Assembly (NCBI GenBank): GCA_963920705.1
Contig: OY987233.1
Location: forward strand, 12,883,459 to 12,947,458
Length of the DNA stretch: 64,000 nucleotides
Reading direction: 5' to 3'
Origin: Odiellus spinosus
Lineage: Eukaryota; Arthropoda; Arachnida; Opiliones; Phalangiidae
Shown here: positions 46,186 to 57,000 of the stretch, piece after piece
How positions within the stretch are numbered: the first letter of the stretch is position 1
Layout: the number at the start of each line of letters is the position of its first letter
Made by a program: the position numbers and the translations under genes
The notes under the pieces: generated by a model
What the model saw: the letters and a program-made list of their open reading frames with translations, nothing else
The model's database searches: none
Told to the model about the DNA's origin: nothing

Positions 46186-46385
46186 GTATACATAGTTTTC
46201 ACTAAAGGGGGTAAGTGCCGTTCCCCCCATGTTGCCAACCACTTGTGAGTGCAGAGGGAAAGGCTAGAGTTCAGTTTTGAAACTGATCTGTTCTGAACTG
46301 CACTCACAAGCTCCTGGGAATGAAAGCAAAGCTGGGTAAGAGGGGTGGAATTATCTTTTGCCCCTTTACTGAAAACTATGTATAC
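46186..46385. mobile_element. Foldback element upstream of TMED10
   Basis: 200 bp beginning GTATACATAGTTTTCACTAA and ending with the inverse TACTGAAAACTATGTATAC. Further inner arms (CTTGTGAGTGCAG and CTGCACTCACAAG) also pair. A separate small perfect hairpin (CCAAGAAGGATC with its inverse) sits just ahead at 46151-46179. The element lies 364 bp before the TMED10 start codon. Confidence 0.75.
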
Positions 46386-46748
46386 TTCAGACGCTCCAAA
46401 GCCTTTTTGGTCATTTTTATAATTTGTTCCTTGACTATTGCTTATATTCGTTCCTGTCACCGAGCCGGCTCATTTTGATTGGCCGTCTCCAATTATTATG
46501 ACGTTCGTTTAACCACGCACGCACGCGCAGTCACGCAAAGTGATTGATTCCTTTAAGTCTCATGGCGACACGTAAGCTCCATCGATCTTAGTTAAGCCTT
46601 TGACTTTCTTATTTCATTCGAGTTTTTTCCCATATTTGAGCGGCCTCAAACTCTCATTAATCAATTTAAATATAAATTAAGCTCGATTTAACTATAGGTA
46701 AACTTTTATTCCGTAACTTTAACCTTTAATTCGGGTATACTCGTTAAT

Positions 46749-47372
46749 ATGGCTAGATCGGTAATTTTTTTGGCGTTGCTGTTGTGCTTGCTTATAACGT
46801 TATCACAAGCTTTAATGTTTCAACTGCCGGCCAATACCAAGAAATGCCTAAAAGACGAAATGAGAAAAGGCGAAGTAGTGACGGGAGAATACGAATTAAC
46901 GGACGCCCCGGGTCAAAAGACTGATTTAGTAGTCGTCGATACGAAGGGTCACGTGTTGGTCAATCGAGAAAGTGTTGATAAAGGAAAGTTTGCCTTCAAT
47001 AGCGACGAGTATGACGTCTATGAGATTTGCTTCGTTTCGAAGCTGCCACAAGGTCAACGTGGATTGCCCCAAGAAGTAACGCTCACGATGAAAAGAGGTA
47101 TCGAAGCCAAAAGTTACGATCAAATTGCGGAAGTTGGAAAATTGAAACCATTGGAAGTGGAATTAGATCGTCTGGAGGATTTGTCTCAAGCCATTGTGGC
47201 TGATTTCGCACACATGAGGAAACGAGAAGAAGAAATGAGAGATACAAATGAATCAACAAATTCTCGCGTTCTTTATCTGAGTATTTTCTCCATGTGTTGT
47301 TTGTTAGGCTTAGCTACGTGGCAAGTCTTGTATTTGCGACGATTTTTCAAAGCCAAGAAACTCATTGAATAA
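46749..47372 (+). CDS. TMED10: TMED10 / p24-delta cargo receptor (baiser orthologue), single exon
   Basis: 207 residues, against 206 for Drosophila bai. The signal peptide is at about 1-21. The lumenal GOLD domain has Cys33 and Cys94, the pair that forms the conserved disulfide. A coiled-coil stretch follows (about 128-168, with [12 protein letters not shown]). The transmembrane helix is at about 174-194, and the cytosolic tail is [11 protein letters not shown]. Family knowledge: the FF pair (199-200) and KK pair (203-204) bind COPII and COPI, and p24 proteins cycle between ER and Golgi and load cargo such as GPI-anchored proteins. The start is the first ATG and opens directly into the signal peptide. 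The coding sequence has no introns, which is unusual for this gene in many animals and raises the chance of a retrocopy. However, the frame is intact and all functional motifs are kept, so it is probably a working gene. Confidence 0.96.
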   Translation: MARSVIFLALLLCLLITLSQALMFQLPANTKKCLKDEMRKGEVVTGEYELTDAPGQKTDLVVVDTKGHVLVNRESVDKGKFAFNSDEYDVYEICFVSKLPQGQRGLPQEVTLTMKRGIEAKSYDQIAEVGKLKPLEVELDRLEDLSQAIVADFAHMRKREEEMRDTNESTNSRVLYLSIFSMCCLLGLATWQVLYLRRFFKAKKLIE

Positions 47373-47662
47373 ACTGTCAATTTCAATGATCATTTAAGAA
47401 CATTATTGCGAATTTGTTTCGCGCTCGAGGGTTAAGATTAAGATTTGGCTAAAAATAGGTTTAATTAAAGTTTGTTCATTTCGAAAGATATAAATCAATA
47501 TTTTCATTTATAAAGTTATTTTTAAATTAATAAGTTTCTATATTTCATTCGAACCAAATTTAAATTAAAACTTTAAATAATTAAATAATACTTTTCAACA
47601 AAAAGCTTAAAATAATTTTATTGTATGAAAATATTGAATTTGGGTAAATTTTGAAACTTGCG

Positions 47663-47668
47663 AATAAA
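47663..47668 (+). promoter_or_regulatory. Likely polyadenylation signal of TMED10
   Basis: AATAAA 291 bp after the TMED10 stop codon, in AT-rich sequence. It is the first clear AATAAA downstream of the gene. Confidence 0.4.
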
Positions 47669-47904
47669 ACTTTTGTAATTATTTTTCTACTCTTCTTTTG
47701 CGGAATAAGTGTTTTAATGTTTCAGCCAAAGGGTACTGGCTTTCAATTCCTTAATTTTTCATTTTCACATCAATCAACTCAAGACGGCGAGCAAAATTTG
47801 GTGAGTTTTATCCCATTTGTTTTGCATTGTTGAACTGGATTATATCTGTAGTCAAAAAGTATCAACTTTATACTCAGTGTTAAAGGGACTATATGCGTTT
47901 TTTA

Positions 47905-48055
47905 AATCCCCTTTAAAGTTGCCTTCTTTTCTAGCTTAGCAGACGACGTTTACCGAAGCAAATTGCACAGTCAAAGACTCAACGCTAGGCTGTGTGCATA
48001 AGGGAAGAGCATTTTGAAGGGGCAATTTTCAAAGCAGATAAGGCCTTTAAATAAT
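47905..48055 (+). repeat. Dispersed repeat C, copy 3
   Basis: Contains CCCTTTAAAGTTGCCTTCTT, TAGCTTAGCAGACGACG, GCTAGGCTGTGTGCATAAG and GCAGATAAGGCCTTTAA, the best-preserved of the three copies. Confidence 0.6.
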
Positions 48056-49166
48056 CCTGTAACCATTCGAAATCTAATTTTCGATCGAAATATATATTAA
48101 TATAATGTTTAAACAGTAGAAGTTGGAAATGTGGATTGTGGTTGTGGAACCCTTTCGTGTTTATACTCCTTAGAGACTGAAAAGTCGTCTGCTAAACGTT
48201 ATCTTTATGAAAAAAAATTCCGTTTTTTTCTCAGGGTTAACACCTTAGCAGACTGAGTTTTGATTGCGAATTCTAAACTTGGTAAACACAATTATTTTTA
48301 TTTAGTTATACTTAAAAATCCGCCCGGTCGGTCATTCGAAAATCGAAATAGATAAAAATTAGAGTCAATTCTAGTTGGGTTCAGTGACACATACCGAAGA
48401 TACTTTACCGCCCACCTTACCGCCTCCGTAGAAAATACCCTAATCGGAGTTGCCAACCAAAATATCGCACAACACCAGCTGCCCAAAACGCCACCGGTTC
48501 ATTACTCCAACTCTTCGAGCTGGTCTATATATCTCCAAGGTTCGTAAAAATTCTTCGTATTATAAGGTTGGCTTATAGAGGGGGGTCTCCGAGTCCAGTT
48601 TTCAAAACGGCCAGCTCTGGGGGGAAGACACTTTTATTCCCTACGAGTGACGTAAGTGAATGTCTCTAGAAAAGAAACAAGACCAACACGTTTTCTTTCG
48701 CCGTTTCGCGGCCCGCCACTGGCATCTGTGATTTCCCGAAATTCGCGCAACGTAGGGGTCTGATTTGTAGTCTGTAGATAATTTGTATAATATAATATTC
48801 TCGAATTGGGGAGAGATAGTTTTCTCATATATTAAAATGCGAACCCTTATTAGGATGAAATATCTAAATAATAAAACTAGTGAAGAAGCCCAAGAAAGGA
48901 AAAAGGAAAAGAAAATTAGAAAATTAAGCAAATAAAAATTATCTTAAAACGTTACATAAGAGTTAAAAATTAAATACTAAGTGTTTAGTAGTGGAGCGAT
49001 TAATTAGGATATCAAATTATATTTTTGGTTAGTATTTTTGTAAATTTGCATAACTATGGTGTAACAAAATTGTTCTAATCAATTTATAACTTTCACTAGT
49101 TTTTAAGAATTTTCCCTTTAACTTAAACATCAGTAATAAACAGCTGTAAAAGTTAGTTACTGAAGA

Positions 49167-49447
49167 CAAGGAGGATTAGACAAGGAGAGGAAATGTGGGG
49201 CTGCGTTGAGTTAGAGAGAGAAGAGCCAACCTCCCACTCAGGTGGAAAGGGGGGATAGGAAATTCTCGAGGTAAACTGTTGTCACGTGGTCGCTAGCTAG
49301 CGCGTCTCATAAAGGATTCGTTTTACCCACGTGACAACATTTTACCACGAAACGTCTCTACCCCCGTTCTCCCAGAGTGGGAGTTTAGGCCGACGCAGTA
49401 GGAACCGCGCCGTCCCCACATTTCTTCTCCTTGTCTAATCCTCCTTG
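49167..49447. mobile_element. Foldback element upstream of TNPO3
   Basis: 281 bp. Outer arms CAAGGAGGATTAGACAAGGA through AAATGTGGGG and their inverse ending TCTAATCCTCCTTG, about 35 bp. An inner pair, TTGTCACGTGG and CCCACGTGACAA, also inverts and carries two CACGTG sites. Non-coding; it lies about 700 bp before the TNPO3 start codon. Confidence 0.72.
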
Positions 49448-50076
49448 CTGAAGATTTGGCTGTTCTGGATTAAGATGGAATAAAAAGTTTTAATTATTTA
49501 CTCGTATATTTCTTTCTTATTCGTATAGGGCAAGGGAGGAGACCCTCTTGATGATTAATTAGAAATAACTCAATCCTAGCTGGAGTTGTCATCTCAAAAT
49601 ATTCCGATTCAAAATTAGCAGTAAAATTAAAAATTCTATATATTATTTCTCTGTGGCAGAAATTTCACATGAAATAGATGCTAATAAAATTGACAGACAA
49701 AATGAAATTATAGCATAAGCCTTCCTTTTGTGGTTTCCTGCCAAACCGAGACATTCAGTGACGTCACTCACATATACAAACGCGCGGCTCACCATTTCCG
49801 AAAAAAACGTCAGATCTTTTGAGGTATAATCCCCCCTTGATATATCTCGACCAATCGGAAAAACGAATTTTCAAGAATTTCCGTTGGAAACGACCAATCA
49901 GGGATTAGGTTAATTCATGATTCAAGAACACTTTTGTAATGGTGGCCGTAACTGATCTTACCGTGGGTAAATGAAAACGTCAATTAAACTAATTAAATTG
50001 AAATTAATACGAAAAATTAATCGTAAACGTTAATTAAATACTTATATTAACTAAATCCCGCGTAATTTTGTTTCAG

Positions 50077-50149
50077 GCGGTTTAAAATAAAGCCAAAAAT
50101 TCTATTTGAAATCGGAACTACAGGAAGTGGTCAAAGCAACGACGACATT
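50077..50149 (+). promoter_or_regulatory. Possible spliced 5' UTR of TNPO3
   Basis: A good 3' splice-site sequence (T-rich run then CAG at 50074-50076) precedes the start codon by 73 bp. The start exon may therefore begin at 50077, after a 5' UTR intron. The upstream exon is not identified. Transcript data would decide. Confidence 0.25.
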
Positions 50150-51051
50150 ATGGAATCACCACCGACCTTGGAAACGGTCTGCCAAGCAATTAACACGTTG
50201 TACCATGACCCTAACCCGGTCGAGAAAGAAAAAGCATCCATGTGGCTGGGAAATCTACAAAGATCAGTAAGTTTAATATTAGAAAATAATATTTTGTTAT
50301 GTAGCTTACGTTCTTAGAAATGGTTGGCGAATAACATCAGAGATTGACGCTACGATCGCGATTGATTGTAAAATTGTAACGCTAGTGGTTTATGTAGTTA
50401 TTGAACAATATCAGTACAGTATATGGTACTTATTTAATCATCTTCAAACAATTTATATGCATTATGATAACTTAGTTTCAAACAAGGTTTGCCACCTTTG
50501 ATTGGGGGCTTGAAATAAATTGAGAGTTAGGCTTAGCATTTGTTGAAAATATGTGAGTTTTTAAAAATAAATCATTAGAATTAATGCAAAATTATAAGTG
50601 TTCACCAATTTACTGCTCGTTTTGTTAGGTATTTGCTTGGAAAATAGCGGACTCTCTACTTCAACAGAGTTTTGGTTTAGAATCGTGTTATTTCGCGGCT
50701 CAAACGATGCGAACCAAAATTCAATACGCCTTTCACGAACTCCCGGCCGATTCCTACTTTTCTCTGAAAGATTCCCTACTAGATCATTTATCCAAAGTTA
50801 ACGAGGAAACCGCTTCCGTTATAGTCACTCAAGTAATTATCTATTAAACCCTTTTTTATTTCTAGATTAAGTTTGAGTTCACTAATGGCTTTTCCATCTT
50901 CACAGTTGAGTTTAGCATTAGCCGATCTTATATTACAAATGACTTTGTGGAGTCACCCCATTCAAGACGTCATCACCAGGTTTGGAACCAATGGCGACAC
51001 CCAAAACTTGCAAGTTTTATTGGAAGTTTTACATGTTTTACCCGAAGAAGT

Positions 51052-51085
<34 letters not shown>

Positions 51086-54000
51086 ATGGTAGTTAATGGG
51101 AATTATTAAATTTTAATCTCCGGTATTAGATTGGAAGTCGATCTTTAAGGCTGGGAGAAGCCAGGAGGAAAGAAGTCACTGATTCATTGAAAGAAGTTTG
51201 CGCTCAAGTTGTACAGATATTGGTAAGTCAATTACAACTTGAGTTCAAAATTGCCAGCTTACCTTTAACTCTGAAAATAGCCAGCTTATTTTTAACTCTT
51301 ATAATAGACAGCTTATCTTTAATCCCAAAAATAGCCAGCTTATGTTTAACTTTAAAAATAGACAGCTTATCTTTAACTCTACAAATAGTCAGCGTATCTT
51401 TAACTCAAAAAATGGCTAGATTCAAGAATAGCTACTGCAGCGAATTTTAAGAAAAACCAAATTGTTTCTAAATCAGAAAAATTAGAGAAAAATTATGGTG
51501 CAAAAATTATTCACCGCAAACTATTATTAAGAAAGTTACACGCACTTAATTATTAGAGATGCGCCAAGGCTTACCCATGGTTTAGCATTGCCGAAATTGC
51601 CCACTAAAATTCCCCGAATCCCGATAAATATAAATTTCGCAGAAGCTTACCTTCCGTTGCTAAATTCCCGAAAAAATTCCGGAAAAGAACAAATTTCATA
51701 CAGAATAAATTTGACGTTATTTCACATAGAATAAATTTCAATATTAAGTTAGGTAAGGTTAGGTTAGGTTAGGTTAAGTAAAAATTCAGTCTAAAAGAAT
51801 TATGGCAATGCAATGTTTTGGTAAAGATTTAATTGAAAGTTCATCTTGTGAAAAAAAAAAAAAAAAAAAATTAAAAATCTATGGGATTTTTACATAGGAA
51901 GGTTAAAATTTCAATCTCTTGTAACTTTCTTAATAATGGTTTGCGGTGGAAAATTTTTGCACCATAATTTTTTTCTCATTATACTGAATTAAAAAAAATA
52001 AAAATATATTAAAAAATCTCGGCAGTAGCTATTCTTGAAAACTCCCCAAAAAATAACCAGCTTATCTTTAGCTGTAAAAATAGCCATCTTATCTTTAACT
52101 CTAAAAATACAGAGTTTATCCCTTAATTTTAAAATGGCCAGCTTATCTTTAACTCTAATAATACCCAGTTTATCCCTTAATTTTAAAATGGCCAACTTAT
52201 CTTTAACTCTAAAAATACCCAGTTTATTGCTTAATTTTAAAATGGCCAGGTTATCTTAAAATAAATGTTCCGTTGTCTATGCTTAAATTGCTTTTGTTTT
52301 TTAATTTTCCCAGAAAGGTTGTCTAATCTCGAGTGTTCAAAGTAAGGAAGAATCTAAGATTCAGACAAGAGTGTTCAGGTGTTTGGGCAGCTGGTTATCC
52401 CTGGGGGCGGTTCCTCCTAAGGACCAGCACTTAGAGGACATCTTCAAGGTGGTCTTCTACGCGTTAGTCAATCCAGGAAGCGGCGGAATGTTGCACGAAG
52501 CAGCCACTAATTGCGTATGCAATGCGCTCATTCTCATTGAGGATATTGAACACTATCAAGAACTCAGTCATCTTCTCTGTCATGGAGTTTACTCTCTCAT
52601 CGAGTCTTACCATTTAGCCGTAGCGCAAGAAGATCCTGACAAGTAAGTAATGGCGGACATAATGCGTCTGTCAATTTAGTGCCTAAATTTTTTTTCTTTG
52701 TGCATAGAGCGACGAATTTCTGTCGTATCTTCACAGAATTGGCGGAATCTCTGCTGGAAACAATGTTGCTTCATCCTAATCAGGGTCTCGGCAATCTTAA
52801 CTCGCTGGAATTGTTGTTGACTTGCGTCGGTCATCACGATTTTGAGATAGCAGAAATAACTTTCAATGTCTGGTACCGTTTATCCGAAGGACTTTACAAG
52901 GAAAACAACGAGAATCTGAACAAGGTGTTTCAACCTTACGTGCAAAGGCTTATATTAGCGTTGACAAGGCATTGCGAAATTGAACCCGATAATGTAAGTT
53001 AAAATATGCTACCCAGATATTGGTTGTTACTCTTGTCCAAGGGAATTTAAAGCTAATGGATTTCCTGGTTTATATATTTCCATGATAATTTGACCAGTTG
53101 TAGTTCAAATTGTGGGTAATGACGTTATATGACTCATTTCACCCAGAAAGAAATAGATCATGAGTTGTGAATTTTTAAAGTTCAAGTTATTTTTCATTGA
53201 AACCAATGTTATTTAGATTTGTTAGAAGTCTTAAGATGTTAAAGATAACTCATCACCTGCTTGATATTTTTCTATGATAATTTGACTAAGTGTAGTTCAA
53301 ATCACGGAGAATGAGGTCATTGAACCCATTTGATCTAGGACTATTCAGATCATGACTTATGAGTTTTCAAAGTTCTGGATATTTCGCATTTAAATTCATG
53401 TTGCCGATAATTCTCAGTTGTCTTCATGAAATTTGGAACAACTCTTATACCGGTTGAGATATTTCTGAGATAATTCGACCAATCATAATTCAAATCATGT
53501 TTAATGACGTCGTATGACTCATTTGATTCAGAAATAAATAGATTGTGAGTTATAAATTTTCAAAGTTCGAGATTTTCACCATTGAAATCCATGTTACTGA
53601 GATTTGGTGGTTGTCTTCCTGAAAGTTGGAATAAGTCGGATACCGGTTGAGATCTTTTTGTGATAATTGACCCAATCATAATTCAAATTATGGGTAATGA
53701 TGTCGTATGACTTATTTGACCCTACAATAGTTAGATCACCAGTTATGCAAATTAATTTTAAGAAATTCAAAGCAAAAAAAAAAATCATAATAATATTTCA
53801 GGAAGGAATACCCGATGAAAATGACGATTTTGGCGAATTCCGTCAACGCGCGACAGATTTAATTCGAGACATTGTCTACATTGTGGGTTCAGTCAATTGT
53901 TTTCGCCAAATGTTTGAGAACTTAAAAAATAACGGAACGACGACGAATTGGAATGCTTCGGAAGCTTCCCTTTTTGTGATGGCGGCCGTGGCCAAGAACA

Positions 54001-57000
54001 TAATTCCCGAGGAACGTGAAACGGTTCCCCAAGTCATTCACACCATCTTTGGGCTTCCGATCGGAACTCGTCTGGCGTTTCGTTACACGAGCATTCGATT
54101 GTTGGGTGAACTTTGTGAGTGGATCGAAAAACATTCCGAATATTTAGGTCAGTAATAATTTCTGTCAGTTTTTTATAATTTTGTGTCCCATTTTTTATTT
54201 TTTGCGAATACTTCGCTTCATCTTGGGTTTTGATCCCAAAAGTAACTGAAAAATATTGCGAATATTTAGGTGAGATATTGGCCCTTTTGTTTTTAAAATC
54301 TAATTTTGGGTTTTTTTGGTTAATTTTCTTAAATATCAATCGATCCAGTGGTTGTACGATCAAAATAGATCAAATTTTCATGATCATACAACCAGTTTCT
54401 AATTAAAATCTAGGGAAACGAAGCCAATTATTAGTTAGGCTTAGAGATAAAATAACAATTTTCTCATTTAAACGTTGTATTTGTCAGATCCGGTTCTAAA
54501 CTGGTTAATGATGGGTCTTCAAGAACCGGCGTTGGCCAGTATCTCGGCCATCGCTTTGCAAAATATCTGCAATACTTGCAGGAAGCAAATGAGCAACCAT
54601 TTCGAAGGTCTCTTACAAATTATCAAGGCTATTGATCAATTTTCCATCAGCAATGATGCTGCTTTGAAATTGATCAAAGGAACGGCTCACATCCTTGTTC
54701 ACATACCCGAACACAGTTTCGTCGAAGCCCTCAGGCAAATGTGTGCAGCTCAAACCACTCCTTTGTTACAGGTAAGACCTTGTTTTGATTAATTTCCGCA
54801 TTTATTAGATTTTAGGAAATAAAAATAAACATGCCTGGTGGCAAAATGTTCATGCCTGATGGAACGTTAAAAACTTTTGTAGATCCTAAAAGCGGCGGAA
54901 ACATGCAAAGAAGGTAAACCTGATCCTACGACATACTTGGATCGTATCGCTGCTATTTTTAGGTTCGTTAACCTTTTGTCTTCCCATTTTGGCCTTTGAC
55001 CCCCACTATAATTAATGCTTGTAGCGAAAACTTTGTTCCCCACTCTAGGGCCAACCCCGCCGGCACCGTTCCTAACAACCAGGCGCAACATTGCCAACTG
55101 GTCGTACAAGAGATTTGGCCCATCTTGTCTCGAGCTTGCGAAACTTACCAAGGTGATTCCAGGGTGGTCGAAAGATGTTGCAGGAGTATCAGGTAAGTTT
55201 TAACCTGCCCTCGCCTTTGTTAAGCAGAAAAACAAAGTAGCCATCTCTGTAGGCTCCGTAACAGAAAACTACTAAACTAGCCCAACTCCCCTTTCCCTCT
55301 CCCTGAAATAGATGCTTGTCAAAATAGATAGATACTATCGTAGTTAAACTCTAAAAAAATATATATATATTTAAAATTTACCATCAAAATTGGCTCTTCT
55401 AGATAGTAGATTTATGGAGATATCTTGAACTCCTCGTGTAAGAACTAACGACCAATGTTATTGATCATGGAGATCCTTCATTCCCCATATGAGAGCTATC
55501 AATCATTGTCATTGGTCCTTATACAAGGAGTTCAGGTGATCTCCATGAATCCAGCTAAGCCTCTTTTCATGGTAAGTTTTAAATATATTTCTATTGAAAA
55601 ATTAGTTTTTAAATTTTTTTACTGTGAGATTAGGCCTATTTAAACGATAAGGAATCGATAAAAAAATCACTTGTTTTTATGTTGCATTTTCCCTTTAACT
55701 AAATAAAACCTCGTAATGAAATTCTAAAGGACAAAAAACCATTTCCATTGTATGTATAATTGCGTTATAACCTTGGATTTTCTTACAGTATGGCAAAGAA
55801 TTCCAAAAATTTTGTTGTATATCATAGCTTATAACAAGGTTTTACCAATATTATAGCAAACATCCTTAAATAGATAGCCTACCAAAATAGCCAACCTTTA
55901 ACTATATAGATAGTCATGACCCTTAATTTAATGGGTAGCTACCCAAAATACCCAAAAAGTTCCGTAATAGATGGATGTCTACCACTAAATAAAGCGATTA
56001 CTAACGAACGAGTTAAATTGTGATCAGGTTTGTGGTTCGGAGTGTGAGTAAACATTCTTTGCCGCTATTGGAGCCGCTGGTGACGCAGATGGTCAGTCTC
56101 TATCAAATCCATCATCATTCGTGCTTTCTCTACTTAGGCAGCATACTCGTCGACGAATACGGTTCGGAAGCCGGTTGCGTGCAAGGACTCATAGAAATGT
56201 TTCAGGTAAAGAATCCCCTTTAAATTAGAGCCCAATTATTTTTTTTCCAAACACGATGAAATACGCATGACATATTGGCAGGCGTTTTGTGTTCCGACGT
56301 TTCAATTATTGAACACAACGAACGGTTTGCGTGACAACCCGGACGTGGTGGATGACCTGTTCAGGTTGTGTTCGCGTCTGTTGCAGCGTTGTCCAGGTCC
56401 GTTCTTGTCAGCCCCCACCATGGACTCGCTGTTTCAGTGCGCTCTCGCTTCGTCCAAAATCGACCATCGCGAAGTCAACTCCTCCGTCATGAAATTCTTC
56501 TACGATATACTCAGAGCCGGCCGACAACACCACACGGTAACCATTCGAATACCTTTACGTTTCGATTATTGTAATTGAATTTTAATGGGCTTGTAATTAT
56601 TAAGAACGACAGTCCTCACTTCGGAGAATGCGGGACGTTAGTGAGAAATTTGATGGACAAAGAGGGTCAGGCGCTCGTTTCCACTCTGATTTACGCCAGC
56701 GTCTTCAACCTCAGCTCTTATATGCTCCCTGACGTGGCTGACGTCATCTATGAACTTCTGCAATTTGATAAACAGGTCAGTTAATATTCATAAGCTTTGA
56801 TGAAATTTTACACTCAATTCGACTTTAATTCAAATTTTAACTAATAATAAGAATATTTTAATTGAATAATTAAATTTAAGAATCATCTAATATCTGAATA
56901 ATTAATTTTCATTCCATTTTTGAATAATTAATTTTCATTCCATTTTTGAATAATTAATTTTCATTCCATTTTTGAATAATTAATTTTCATTCCATTTTTG

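Larger units (their letters stand above)
43529..46748. other. Spacer between the GMC gene and TMED10
   Basis: Contains the GMC 3' UTR, a 58-bp tandem duplication, repeat C copy 2, a hAT-like MITE and a hairpin, each listed separately. In 43925-45170 and 46390-46740 I see only AT-rich DNA with homopolymer runs. No further gene is supported. Confidence 0.8.
47373..50149. other. Spacer between TMED10 and TNPO3
   Basis: Holds the TMED10 3' UTR, repeat C copy 3, a foldback element (49167-49447) and probably the TNPO3 promoter and 5' UTR. A hydrophobic open stretch at 47651-47800 ending at a donor-like GTGAGT is noted as a finding, but it has no ATG and is not called as a gene. The rest (48060-49160 and 49450-50070) shows nothing I recognise. 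Confidence 0.75.

Noticed and set aside
46137-46460. 107-codon minus-strand frame upstream of TMED10
   Set aside because: It spans the hairpins at 46151-46385 and has no family match.
51749-51778. TTAGG tract as evidence of a former telomere or chromosome fusion
   Set aside because: Only about six units, imperfect, and located inside a transposon-like foldback within an intron.
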